This document shows, in pieces, positions 27,638 to 36,113 of a DNA stretch of 64,000 nucleotides. Under the pieces are notes generated by a model. It had not been told where the DNA came from. It saw nothing but the letters and a program-made list of their open reading frames with translations, and ran no database searches. The number at the start of each line of letters is the position of its first letter. Position 1 is the first letter of the stretch. Where the stretch lies: positions 637,297 through 701,296 of the forward strand of contig NZ_JALCZU010000001.1 in assembly GCF_023522835.1 (NCBI RefSeq), in the 5' to 3' direction. The DNA is from Oceanobacillus saliphilus. Its GTDB lineage: Bacteria; Bacillota; Bacilli; Bacillales; Amphibacillaceae. The translations under genes were made by a program, and so were the position numbers.

Positions 27638-27706
27638 AACTCTCACTATCATAACTGATATACTATTTTTTGTCACTCGAGATATCAAAATTGTTTTTTC
27701 CTAAAT

Positions 27707-27892
27707 ATGGTATCTACTAAAAGTAATTTATCAACTGCAGGAATGTTATTGATTATGGATTTATTACTTACCTATCAATGGGAAATCTTTATTACACTAG
27801 AAATCATTTCTGTACTTTCTCTTCTCATCTTTGGTGTTGTCTGCTACTTCTTCAGCAACCAAAAATTAAGCTTGTTATTTCTTCAATTATAA
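27707..27892 (+). pseudogene. Short hydrophobic ORF, possibly a truncated membrane protein
   Basis: A 61-aa reading frame with a long hydrophobic stretch (WEIFITLEIISVLSLLIFGV, then VCYFFSNQKLSLLF). It ends in what looks like the second helix of a larger membrane protein. No good ribosome binding site precedes the ATG at 27707 or the inner ATG at 27743. It may be the 5' remnant of a lost membrane-protein gene. The evidence is thin. Confidence 0.3.
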
Positions 27893-28024
27893 TTCTAAAT
27901 ACCTATTGCCAAAATAGGGTACTTTTATCATTATAAAAGATAATACTAATATTTCAGTATTTTTAGATAACTATAAGAATCTATTATTAACAAAAAGAAA
28001 CTTTAACACATAGGGGAGATAAGG

Positions 28025-28437
28025 GTGAAAAAGCTAATTATTTTTTATTAGTGGTCGCAATCATATTCATTGGTTTCAATATTTTTTCTACTGATGAAAC
28101 ATCAATGCTGGCAGACGGGTTACAGACCAATACTACTTATATGGATGAAGGTGCAGAGCTAGTTGCTGATATGACGATTGAGGGGAGTCTGCTCAAGGGC
28201 AAGACGATTGCTTTTCAAACACGCTTCCAGGAAGATAATACCATCGTAATAGAAAATTCTACTTCTAGCGGTATAAAAGTTATAATCTCTGATTCAAAAG
28301 GAAAAGAAATTTTATCAAAAGAAATGAAAGGAAATGAAGCACTCACATTTTCTGCATCTTCAGAAGAAGGAACCGTAGAATTAGTTTTGGACAGCGGGGA
28401 TCATGATGTTGCAATTAAAATAAATGAAAGGGATTAG
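28025..28437 (+). pseudogene. Small secreted/anchored protein gene with frameshift in a T6 tract
   Basis: GTG at 28025 follows GGGGAGATAAGG and reads MKKLIIFY then TAG. Adding one T in the 6-T run (28041-28046) restores MKKLIIFLLVVAIIFIGFNI in frame with the 128-codon ORF that runs to 28437. The N-terminus is thus a signal/anchor helix broken by a one-base homopolymer change. The remaining part (DMTIEGSLLKGKTIAFQTRF, ending DVAIKINERD) resembles a small extracytoplasmic beta-domain. It could be a true frameshift, phase variation or a sequencing slip. The ABC-2 permease starts 4 nt after its stop. Confidence 0.6.
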
Positions 28438-28441
28438 TAAC

Positions 28442-29203
28442 ATGAACAACAAATGGATGTTAGCAGAAACCAAAAAGATGAAGAATAATTTGACTCTCAG
28501 AATTAGTTTGGCACTTTCCTTTATATTTATGATTTATATTGTTTTTGATCCGTTTCCATATGCAGAACTACGGATACCTACATACATTAGCTCCGTTTTT
28601 CTATTATCATTAACCGTATTCGGAGCTGTTCCAATCATTGTATTGGGAGCTTTTTTAAGCCATCAAGAACATTCGTGGAATACCTTTCATCATTTATTAA
28701 ATTCCTATTCACGTGTTCAGTCCTACATTTACAAATCTAGCTTTATTTTAATAGCAAGCTTTACTTTAACAGCAATAACAACCATTTTAGGCTTGTTGGT
28801 TCACCTTTTTATCGGTGCACCGGGAACGATGTTTAGCCTACAAATCATCTATCAATATTTTGCTGTCAGTATTTTTTGCTTCTTTTGGGGCCAATTAGCC
28901 TTTGTGGTTTCTTTAATGACTAAGAGCGCTATTTTTAGTATTGTAACTCTATTTCTAATCAGTTTTTTTGAACCTGCACTATATTTCTATATTAGTGATT
29001 ATTTCCATAAATATTTAGTCATGTTTAATCAAAAAGGGATATTGGCACTTTCCTTCGCCAATTTAGTAGAAGGAAGCTATCTAATTGTTCCAGGACTACC
29101 TTATCCTTCTCTTTTATGGAGCACGTTGTATACATTACTTATGCTTATATTCATAAGTATCGTAGGTTTAATTTTCATGAAACGATCAACGGTTACAAGT
29201 TAG
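28442..29203 (+). CDS. ABC-2-type permease subunit, no partner ATPase nearby
   Basis: A 253-aa membrane protein with six hydrophobic segments (LRISLALSFIFMIYIVFDPF; VFLLSLTVFGAVPIIVLGAF; FILIASFTLTAITTILGLLV; onward). SHQEHSWNTFHHLLNSYSRV is the coupling-helix region seen in lantibiotic-protection and antimicrobial-peptide exporter permeases of the ABC-2 group. The start at 28442 has AAAGGGA upstream. It lacks an adjacent ATPase, and the upstream gene is frameshifted, suggesting a decaying operon. Substrate is unknown. Confidence 0.7.
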   Translation: MNNKWMLAETKKMKNNLTLRISLALSFIFMIYIVFDPFPYAELRIPTYISSVFLLSLTVFGAVPIIVLGAFLSHQEHSWNTFHHLLNSYSRVQSYIYKSSFILIASFTLTAITTILGLLVHLFIGAPGTMFSLQIIYQYFAVSIFCFFWGQLAFVVSLMTKSAIFSIVTLFLISFFEPALYFYISDYFHKYLVMFNQKGILALSFANLVEGSYLIVPGLPYPSLLWSTLYTLLMLIFISIVGLIFMKRSTVTS

Positions 29204-29349
29204 ATAGTGACGAGTCTCATTTCTCACTAAGAAAACTGGGAGTGGACCTGGTTATGAGGTTTATTCCCCACTGAAATTAGAGGTTGGTTACAGTTCTTTT
29301 TATTTTTAACTATAAATAAGAGAACCTAAGTTGATGACTATCTGTCTTC

Positions 29350-30234
29350 TTAATTCGCTCGGCTAATTAACTTCTTCCGTTGATATGTAGAAAACACTAC
29401 GCCACCCACTATCAATAGTGACCCTAAAATTTCTGCCCCAGTTATTAGTTTGTTTAGCAATATCAATCCCATTACCATTGCTACAAAAGGTTCTAAATTA
29501 GATAATATGGAAGCTTTTGAAGCATCAACATGCCTAATATTGTTGTTCCAAATTAATGTTGCAATACCGTGTACAACAATAGCAGTTCCAATTAGAAAGG
29601 ACCAATCCGAAACTTTAGTGCTTATTTGTAATGGATTGTCCAATAAAAAAGCAAAAGGAACCGACACAATCAAGCCAACGACATTTGAATGTAGCGTAAT
29701 GGTAAGTGGATCAATTCGATGAGAAAGATGCCTCGTCAAGATAATCATAATTGCGAATGTTATCATCGTGATCACAATCCAAAATAGCCCTTTATCGATA
29801 TGAAAAGCAGTGGAATTCCCGTTTGTTACAACGAAATAAATACCTGTTATTGCCACAATAGACCCTAACAACATGCGAATCGTCAATTTTTCTTTTAGAA
29901 AAATGGCCGCTAATATGCTCGTTAAAATTGGGGCAGTTGCCAAAATCAATGCAGATGTTGTTGGATCAGCTGTTTGTAATCCCACAAAAAAAGACCATTG
30001 GTTTATAAAAACACCAATAATCCCTAGAAAGGAAATTGCGAGTAAATCTGATTTTTTAACTCGTCTAAAGTGCTTTTTATATAAAGATAATCCAATTAAA
30101 AATAGGACAATAAACAAAAGTCTGAGCATCGTTAACAGAGCTGGGGAAAAATCCTGAACTAACATCTTTCCAAACACAAAATTACTTCCCCACATCACTA
30201 CACAAAATGTTAACCAAGCATATGCTTTTAACAT
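29350..30234 (-). CDS. DMT superfamily transporter (EamA type)
   Basis: A 294-aa protein with ten transmembrane segments in two EamA repeats. The N-terminal repeat includes LTFCVVMWGSNFVFGKMLVQ and PALLTMLRLLFIVLF, and the second repeat ends in SILSNLEPFVAMVMGLILLN. These WGSNF and LEP strings are typical of drug/metabolite exporters related to RhaT/YdeD. The ATG at 30234 follows TAAGGGTG. Monocistronic on the minus strand. Substrate cannot be predicted; amino acids and metabolites are typical. Confidence 0.87.
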   Translation of the reverse strand: MLKAYAWLTFCVVMWGSNFVFGKMLVQDFSPALLTMLRLLFIVLFLIGLSLYKKHFRRVKKSDLLAISFLGIIGVFINQWSFFVGLQTADPTTSALILATAPILTSILAAIFLKEKLTIRMLLGSIVAITGIYFVVTNGNSTAFHIDKGLFWIVITMITFAIMIILTRHLSHRIDPLTITLHSNVVGLIVSVPFAFLLDNPLQISTKVSDWSFLIGTAIVVHGIATLIWNNNIRHVDASKASILSNLEPFVAMVMGLILLNKLITGAEILGSLLIVGGVVFSTYQRKKLISRAN

Positions 30235-30394
30235 ATTTAACACCCTTACCATAACAGAATACTATCTGTCCTATTCTATACTTAATAGAATTGTGCGTAT
30301 ACATTTTTGTTTGGAGATGGGGTCATATGGAAATAAGTAATTACCATAAATTCCTTCTTTAAAAATTCATTTTCGCCAAGCGATTATATGGGGA

Positions 30395-30420
30395 CACAGG
30401 GACAGGCACCTGTCCCTGTG
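30395..30420. repeat. Near-perfect GGGACAGG palindrome (family III)
   Basis: CACAGGGACAGG-CA-CCTGTCCCTGTG, 12-bp arms with a 2-nt loop. It lies 20 nt after the stop of the ABC permease at 30440 and probably acts as its terminator. Confidence 0.8.
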
Positions 30421-30439
30421 ATAAAATCCATAAAACCTA

Positions 30440-31171
30440 TTACTTCTTATTTAAAATAAAAATAGCTCCACCATACCCCAACACACACCATATCAATAAG
30501 GTAATATAATTCCCTGCCGTCGCCTCAAAGGTAGAAGCAGCAAGGGATGCCCGCATAACTTCTGCCATCGAGTAAATTGGCAGTACTTCGTGAAGTGTTT
30601 GCAGCCATTCTGGCAGTCTCTCCATTGGAAAATTTACCGGTGAAAACATAAGTGCTCCGAATACAACGATTTGAGAAATAGCAAGTGATGTTGTTGGTGA
30701 TAAGAGATAGGAAAATCCGTATCCAACACCAATTGAAGTTAAGGCTATCATCAGTAAAGCTGGGACTATCGTCCAAGAGATGTCGTATCCAGGATTAAAC
30801 ATAAAATGTGCGATAACAGAGGAGATGATAATACCAGGCATCGTGATAATCAGCCATATGGTTGTATCTGCTCCAAGAATGACACCACGATTAACTGGCC
30901 ATGTACGCATAAATTCCATATATCCATCTGTTTTTGCAGTGCCAACCTGTTGCGGCAAAATGACTAACCCGGTAAAAATCAGAATGATGGTTGGGGCTCC
31001 TGTTGCTAAGAATAGAATGGTTGTCGCATCTGGATCTGGGATGAGATAGGTAAAGCCGATAACAATTCCGATCGATATCAATATTTGAATAAGAATCATA
31101 AATACGAAAAAGCCTGCGTTTCTAAGAAATTGCATTTGAAAGACATATTTGTAATGGCTTAGTAAATTCAT
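30440..31171 (-). CDS. ABC-2-type permease of a MerR-regulated exporter
   Basis: A 243-aa permease with six transmembrane helices (FVFMILIQILISIGIVIGFT; TILFLATGAPTIILIFTGLV; IWLIITMPGIIISSVIAHFM; and so on). The segment FPMERLPEWLQTLHEVLPIY is the re-entrant region of ABC-2 exporters. Its ATG overlaps the stop of the ATPase gene (TAATG) and GGTGGG is upstream. Last gene of the merR-ATPase-permease operon, followed by the palindrome at 30395-30420. Likely exports a toxic hydrophobic compound sensed by the MerR protein. Confidence 0.88.
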   Translation of the reverse strand: MNLLSHYKYVFQMQFLRNAGFFVFMILIQILISIGIVIGFTYLIPDPDATTILFLATGAPTIILIFTGLVILPQQVGTAKTDGYMEFMRTWPVNRGVILGADTTIWLIITMPGIIISSVIAHFMFNPGYDISWTIVPALLMIALTSIGVGYGFSYLLSPTTSLAISQIVVFGALMFSPVNFPMERLPEWLQTLHEVLPIYSMAEVMRASLAASTFEATAGNYITLLIWCVLGYGGAIFILNKK

Positions 31172-32103
31172 TATAATCCCACCGCCTTTTTAGACGTTAA
31201 TTCAATATAAGCATCCTCAATCGTAGTTGGCGACAGAGAATAGTCCATAATCAAACCGGTATCCACATGCCCCTTTGCCCATTCTATCGTTTGCGATACA
31301 TCTTTGGGATTCATAGCGAAAATGAATCGAGAACCATTCTTATGGGAGGAAAGCGCCCAGTTAGGAAGCTCAAGCTCTGACTCACTAGCTAAACTTAGCT
31401 CCATACGCATTTGGTTACTTACAGAGCTTTTTACTTCGGAAGGCGTCCCCTGCTTGAGAATTTTCCCCTTATGGATGATTGCCACACGATCAACCGCCTT
31501 TTCCGCTTCTAGCACATTATGCGTCACTAAAATAACCGAAGTACCATCATTAGTTAGATTACGTATTACCTGCCATAGATAACGCCGGCGAACTGGATCA
31601 ACATCGTTTGTAGGTTCATCCAATATCACTAATTTCCCAGGGGCAATTACTGCCATACAAAAAGCGGTTAGTCGCTTAGCACCACCCGATAATTTCTCAC
31701 CTTCTTTATTTGCCCACTCCCCCATATCTAATTCCTCAAAAAGCATCTCGACCCGCTTCGGATCAAACTTTTTCCCTGCACGCATTTTCCCCATTAGTGT
31801 TACAGCCTGCTTCGGGGTAAGAAAACCTAATGGTACTTGGGACTGCGGCTGCACGGAACAAATCGAGCGAGCTCGAGCAGGTGACCCGAGTACCGATTCG
31901 CCTAACAACGTAATATCCCCACAATCAGGGGTTATTAAGCCTAATATTTGGTTCACTAACGTCGTTTTCCCAGCTCCATTCTGCCCGAGAAGCCCAAATA
32001 TTTCACCTTCTTGAATACGAAGGGAAATGTTATCATTCGCAACCATCTTGCTGTTCCTACGACCAGTAAATACTTTTGTTACAGACTTTACATCAAGAGT
32101 CAT
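31171..32103 (-). CDS. ABC transporter ATP-binding protein of the MerR-regulated exporter
   Basis: A 310-aa ATPase. Walker A LLGQNGAGKTTLVN, signature KLSGGAKRLTAFCMAVI (a variant of LSGGQ: LSGGAK), Walker B LVILDEPTNDVDPVRRRYLW, switch His VTHNVLE. A C-terminal extension of about 90 residues resembles the accessory domain of drug-resistance DrrA-like ATPases. The start at 32103 follows AAAGGGAGG; it overlaps the merR stop by 11 nt, so translation is coupled. DEPTND instead of DEPTSG is slightly unusual. Confidence 0.9.
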   Translation of the reverse strand: MTLDVKSVTKVFTGRRNSKMVANDNISLRIQEGEIFGLLGQNGAGKTTLVNQILGLITPDCGDITLLGESVLGSPARARSICSVQPQSQVPLGFLTPKQAVTLMGKMRAGKKFDPKRVEMLFEELDMGEWANKEGEKLSGGAKRLTAFCMAVIAPGKLVILDEPTNDVDPVRRRYLWQVIRNLTNDGTSVILVTHNVLEAEKAVDRVAIIHKGKILKQGTPSEVKSSVSNQMRMELSLASESELELPNWALSSHKNGSRFIFAMNPKDVSQTIEWAKGHVDTGLIMDYSLSPTTIEDAYIELTSKKAVGL

Positions 32104-32836
32104 GCGTTTGACCTCCCTTTGCAAGAGCGACACATTTGATAAAATCAATCACATCTTTATTCATTGGATAAAAAGCAATACCTTCCTGTAAGTTTTGCAG
32201 AGCTTCCCACATATTTCCAAGTAATTCTTCATCATTTCCAAACATTTTATCTGCTTGGTCTGCCCAGCTTAGCACGAGTTGCTCTGCCTTTTCTGAGTTA
32301 GGATCAAGGTGTAGGTTATTTCTAATATCACCAACAACCCTTAACCATGCCTGGATGTCTTCCTCACTCATATTTTCAACACTCATGTCTACAATCTTCT
32401 TCATTTCATCTTCGTTAAGATATTCTTTATATTTCTCTAAAACATCTCCCGGATCTTGTTGATACAACTTAATCATACTGAAAATAATTGGCCAATTGAT
32501 TTCCCCTTCAAATTCAATGGAATACGAAACGCCGAGAAGTGCTTGTTCTAACATTTTTAAACGTTCTTGTTCCCGTTTAACCAGCTCTAATTGTTGCTGG
32601 ATAGACTCCAGCCAGTTCGATGTGGAATTTTCCAATATATCTTTAATTTGTTCCAGTGAGAACCCCATATATTTTAATGCTAAAACACGTTCTAACCGCA
32701 TCACATCATCTTCGCTATATAACCGATGCCCTCCACTCGTTTTTGATGAAGGTTTAATCAAACCAATTTCATCATAATAATCTAATGTTCTGACTGTTAC
32801 ACCTGTGTTCTTTGACAATTTCCCAATCGTATACAT
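32093..32836 (-). CDS. MerR family regulator with TipAS-like effector domain
   Basis: A 247-aa regulator. The N-terminal 70 residues are a MerR winged helix (MYTIGKLSKNTGVTVRTLDY, YDEIGLIKPSSKTSGGHRLY, LKYMGFSLEQIKDIL), followed by a coiled dimerisation helix. The C-terminal part (about 120-247) is helical with EDIQAWLRVVGDIRN, EQLVLSWADQADKMF and NLQEGIAFYPMNKDVIDF. This resembles the TipAS/antibiotic-recognition domain, so the likely inducer is a bulky drug-like molecule. GAGGGGTGAGGG precedes the ATG at 32836. First gene of the exporter operon, with a MerR-type promoter at 32862-32892. Confidence 0.85.
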   Translation of the reverse strand: MYTIGKLSKNTGVTVRTLDYYDEIGLIKPSSKTSGGHRLYSEDDVMRLERVLALKYMGFSLEQIKDILENSTSNWLESIQQQLELVKREQERLKMLEQALLGVSYSIEFEGEINWPIIFSMIKLYQQDPGDVLEKYKEYLNEDEMKKIVDMSVENMSEEDIQAWLRVVGDIRNNLHLDPNSEKAEQLVLSWADQADKMFGNDEELLGNMWEALQNLQEGIAFYPMNKDVIDFIKCVALAKGGQTHDS

Positions 32837-32861
32837 TCCCTCACCCCTCTTCATTTTCTTT

Positions 32862-32892
32862 AGTATAAAACAACACGTTGCGTGTGGTTCAA
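32862..32892 (-). promoter_or_regulatory. MerR-type promoter with 19-bp spacer and central dyad
   Basis: On the minus strand: -35 TTGAAC (32887-32892), 19-bp spacer, -10 TATACT (32862-32867). The spacer holds the dyad ACACG-CAA-CGTGT (32873-32885). An overlong spacer with a central dyad is the classic target of MerR activators, which twist DNA to align the boxes. Confidence 0.8.
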
Positions 32893-32936
32893 TAGGTTAA
32901 TGGAGAAAGTTTGTTTTTTTACAATAATTTAATAAA

Positions 32937-32980
32937 AAAAGAGTAAATCGTATTTTATAAGTAATACAATCTACTCTTTT
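32937..32980. terminator. Orphan hairpin upstream of the MerR operon
   Basis: AAAAGAGTA (32937-32945) pairs with TACTCTTTT (32972-32980). It is flanked by A- and T-runs and lies 45 bp outside the merR promoter, insulating it from the neighbouring hydrolase unit. No gene on either strand ends at it. Confidence 0.55.
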
Positions 32981-33095
32981 GTAGATGGAGTTAAACTATT
33001 TTACTTGCCGATCGTTATCAAACAACCCTTAATACAACGAGTTCACTTCTTGGGAGAAGCACCACATTTTACAAATTTATTTCTCTAATAAAAAG

Positions 33096-33124
33096 GGAGA
33101 TACCGACTTATTATTGATATCTCC
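33096..33124 (-). terminator. Terminator of the alpha/beta hydrolase gene
   Basis: GGAGATA (33096-33102) pairs with TATCTCC (33118-33124), with T5 on the minus strand. It lies about 150 nt beyond the hydrolase stop, after a partial family I repeat. Confidence 0.7.
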
Positions 33125-33243
33125 TTTATATTCATCATGCAGATGGAACTTGCATATTTGTCATAGTTAAACCAATAAGATGAAACATAAATACAGATTC
33201 CACTTGTAAGTTAACTTTAAAACACGGTTAAGGACTTTACTGT

Positions 33244-33271
33244 TATAACGTGGTGGGGACTGACACTTATT
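33244..33271. repeat. Partial family I repeat
   Basis: AACGTGGTGGGGACTGACAC matches the right half of the family I palindromes (43853-43902, 55243-55286); the left half is missing. It abuts the stop of the hydrolase gene at 33276. Confidence 0.55.
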
Positions 33272-33275
33272 CTTT

Positions 33276-34100
33276 TCATGTTATATCATTTAAAAAATCT
33301 TCCACCATCTTATTAAACTTTTCACTATACTCCCAAAACATCATATGTCCACCCAGAACTTCTACCTTTGATTCTGGAGACAGTTTTTTCGTAAAAGCTG
33401 TTGCTGTTTCCGCCCAATGCTCGGCAACAACTGTGAGTGTGGGAATAGATTGACTGGCTATCTTTGCTTCTTCACGATAATCAGAAAACATACCGGATGC
33501 AAACAAATTCCCGGCAACATAATATGGGGTGTTCAGTGACATCTCCACTAGCCAATACAACTCTTTCAGTTCCAGATCCCGTTGAATCATAACATTGTTT
33601 ATATAGTCTGTGATAAACAATCGCTGCCCTTGGGGATTTCGCAAAAATCTGTTATAGATGGCTGCAATATCATCAAGCTGCCCCTCAACCCAATCTTCCT
33701 GAATAGCGGACAATGATTTTGGTGGCATATCGATGAAAACGGAGGCGTTCACGTTGTCTGTTCCGACTTGTTTTACATATTCCCAGATAGTTAGACACCC
33801 AAAAGACCAGCCGACAAGCGTTGGATTTTTCACTGCCAATTCTTTCAGCACTTTTTCCAAGTCCGTCCCATGTGTGACATAATCATTTCCATGAAGGGCG
33901 ATAGTTGAGCGTCCGTGACTTCTTGGATCGATAACAATAACACGGTTCGTTTTCGAAAAATGTGCAACCTGTTCTACAAATACTTCCGATGAAAATGTAA
34001 ATCCGGGAATAAAAACAATCGGCTCCCCACTCCCAATGTCCTGTACGAACAATTCCACCCCTGAATCTACTTCAACATAGTTACCTGCTTTGTTTTGCAT
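33276..34100 (-). CDS. Alpha/beta hydrolase
   Basis: A 274-aa alpha/beta-hydrolase-fold protein. Oxyanion region FIPGFTFSSEVF near residue 30, DPRSHGRS, nucleophile elbow LVGWSFGCLTIWEY (Ser in G-W-S-F-G, about residue 97), and the C-terminal catalytic His in EVLGGHMMFWEY. The acid residue is presumably in the segment before it. No signal peptide, so cytoplasmic. GGAGTTGAGG precedes the ATG. The substrate (ester, lactone or epoxide) cannot be told from sequence. Single-gene unit. Confidence 0.85.
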   Translation of the reverse strand: MQNKAGNYVEVDSGVELFVQDIGSGEPIVFIPGFTFSSEVFVEQVAHFSKTNRVIVIDPRSHGRSTIALHGNDYVTHGTDLEKVLKELAVKNPTLVGWSFGCLTIWEYVKQVGTDNVNASVFIDMPPKSLSAIQEDWVEGQLDDIAAIYNRFLRNPQGQRLFITDYINNVMIQRDLELKELYWLVEMSLNTPYYVAGNLFASGMFSDYREEAKIASQSIPTLTVVAEHWAETATAFTKKLSPESKVEVLGGHMMFWEYSEKFNKMVEDFLNDIT

Positions 34101-34260
34101 TGCCTCAACTCCAATTTAAATAGTTTGAATTTTCCTATAATTTTAATTAAAAAAATTCAGTTTGTCAATTTCTTAACAACCTTGAGGTCCACGGGGACAG
34201 GTTGAGATCACTGAAATAGTACCCTTTTTTAGAGGAAAGTATCGCTGCTATCATCATCAA
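34101..34260. other. Intergenic with a GGGACAGG half-element
   Basis: TCCACGGGGACAGGT occurs at about 34189-34202, identical in its core to 40391-40405. Otherwise AT-rich sequence with no gene. Confidence 0.4.
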
Positions 34261-34282
34261 ATTAACTGCTAATGCAGTTAAT
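34261..34282. repeat. Perfect inverted repeat at the transposase remnant 3' end
   Basis: ATTAACTGC-TAAT-GCAGTTAAT (34261-34269 and 34274-34282). It overlaps the end of the transposase fragment and may be a relic terminator or end structure. Confidence 0.5.
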
Positions 34283-34651
34283 TTTGCTTGGCTTGTAAAG
34301 TCATGCCTTTTAGACCGTACCCCCTAGCACGATCTAGCCCATGAAAATAGGCTTTATTTCCATAAACTTCTCCGATGGTTACGCCACTTTCTTTTGTTAA
34401 TTCTAATTAACTCATCAAACTCTTTCCCGTCGACATAGGCACCATCACCGACATTTACTGCGGTAATGATTCGGTCTTCCGTTGTTAACATAAATTCTGT
34501 TTTGTAGCCAAAGAAATGGGAGGTCTTACTTTTATGGCCAACTCTAGCGTCCTGATCTACAATAGAAAGAACCCCTTTTTGTTTTATAAATTTAGGGTCT
34601 TCTAGTATCTCTTTCGTATTGTCTAGTAAATTCTTCGTTTTAGGGCTGTTT
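34278..34651 (-). pseudogene. Degraded DDE transposase (IS1182-like) fragment
   Basis: Minus-strand translation gives SPKTKNLLDNTKEILEDPKF, GVLSIVDQDARVGHKSKTSH, FFGYKTEFML and EDRIITAVNVGDG. This is the central catalytic Asp region of IS1182-type transposases (D.DARxGxKSKTxxFFGYK). After DGKEFDELI a one-base shift is needed to continue LTKESGVTIGEVYGNKAYFH. Both the N-terminal half and the C-terminus are missing, and no start or complete terminal repeats are seen. A dead IS remnant. Confidence 0.82.
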
Positions 34652-34913
34652 TTCTATTTCTAAATAGGATATCAATACAAAATCATAAAAAGTGAAACAA
34701 TATAAAACACTAAATAATAGGTAGAAACTCAATAATTTGTAGTGATAAAACTATATATAGATACAAAAATAGTTAATGTTGAAAATATGTATACCATTCA
34801 ATTAAATTATTGTATAATTATGAAAATAAATAGAGGGAGTTAACGATCAACATCATGAATAGACTGTAAGAAAGGTATTAAAGACTTGAATTATATTAAT
34901 AGGAGGATGAATT
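34652..34913. other. Intergenic, AT-rich promoter region
   Basis: Very AT-rich. A TATAAT-like hexamer near 34812 could serve the downstream oxidoreductase gene, but its -35 is unclear. Confidence 0.35.
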
Positions 34914-35885
34914 TTGAAAGCTTTCGTTACAAACAAGTATGGGTCACCCGATGTTTTAGAACTGCAAGATGTTGAAAAACCGATTTGTAAAGACAATCAA
35001 GTACTAGTAAACGTACACGCAACATCTATAAACTATGGTAACATTGTGCTTTTGCGTGGAACGCCTTTTGTTGCACGTTTTGCTTTTGGTATTACGAAAC
35101 CGAAATTTAAAATTCCTGGGGGGGATATTGCAGGTACCATTGAAGCTGTCGGGAAAAATGTAAAAAACTTTCAAGTTAAGGATGAAGTTTTCGGAGATTT
35201 ATCGAGTAGTGGCTGGGGTGGATTTGCAGAATATGTTGCTGTACCAGAAAACTCAATTGCCTTGAAACCTAAAAACTTTTCCTTTGAAGAAGCAGCTGCA
35301 TTACCAATGGCTGCATCCACTTCCCTTCAAGCACTTCGAAATAAAGGAAATGTCCAAGAAGGTCAAGAAGTTTTAATTTACGGTGCTTCTGGTGGTGTTG
35401 GCACCTTTGCAGTTCAAATTGCAAAAGCATTAGGGGCGAACGTGACCGCTGTTTGTAGTACAAGAAATGTTGACATCATTAAATCTTTGGGTATAGATCA
35501 TGTAATAGATTATAAGAAAGAGACTATTTTCGAAAAAGACAATACGTATGACTTAATTCTTGGAGTAAATGGATATCAACCAATTTCAGAATATTTAAGA
35601 GCATTAAAATCAAATGGAAAGTTTATACTTGTTGGTGGCTCTCCAAAGCAAATGCCTCAGGCCATGTTTCGTTCTATTGGAAACAAACAGATAAACATTT
35701 TCATGCAATCTCATAAACAAGAAGATTTAAAATTCATTAAGGAACTCGTTGAAAAAAATCAATTAACTGCTGTTATTGATCGACGATTTTCATTTAACGA
35801 ATTGCCTAATGCTTTTAAGTATTTTGAAGAGGGCCATGCTCAAGGAAAATTAGTTGTTAAGGTTTCATCTGAAAAGACCCATTGA
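34914..35885 (+). CDS. Zinc-independent medium-chain dehydrogenase / quinone oxidoreductase
   Basis: A 323-aa MDR-superfamily oxidoreductase. The N-terminal GroES-like half (MKAFVTNKYGSPDVLELQDV, FKIPGGDIAGTIEAVGKNVK, DEVFGDLSSSGWGGFAEYV) is followed by a Rossmann domain (VLIYGASGGVGTFAVQIAKA) with an Ala/Gly-rich NADPH motif. The Cys and His ligands of zinc alcohol dehydrogenases are not evident, fitting the QOR/zeta-crystallin group that reduces quinones or enones. Start is a TTG at 34914 with a perfect AGGAGG 8 nt upstream. Monocistronic. Confidence 0.9.
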   Translation: MKAFVTNKYGSPDVLELQDVEKPICKDNQVLVNVHATSINYGNIVLLRGTPFVARFAFGITKPKFKIPGGDIAGTIEAVGKNVKNFQVKDEVFGDLSSSGWGGFAEYVAVPENSIALKPKNFSFEEAAALPMAASTSLQALRNKGNVQEGQEVLIYGASGGVGTFAVQIAKALGANVTAVCSTRNVDIIKSLGIDHVIDYKKETIFEKDNTYDLILGVNGYQPISEYLRALKSNGKFILVGGSPKQMPQAMFRSIGNKQINIFMQSHKQEDLKFIKELVEKNQLTAVIDRRFSFNELPNAFKYFEEGHAQGKLVVKVSSEKTH

Positions 35886-36113
35886 GACCCCACTTTGAGA
35901 TCCGGAGGGCACTGAAAAACTTGTGGTTTTAAGAACATAAAAATTAGACTTTTGAAAAAATAACCATGGGAAAGAATAACAAAAAAATGAGCGTTTCTCA
36001 ACATCCAAATAATTGGTATCCCTATGTAAATAAAAACTAACTCCTTTTCTGTCCATCCTTTCATGATTATTTCAACATCATCACCCTTTAGGCTTGCCAG
36101 TTCATAAAACATG

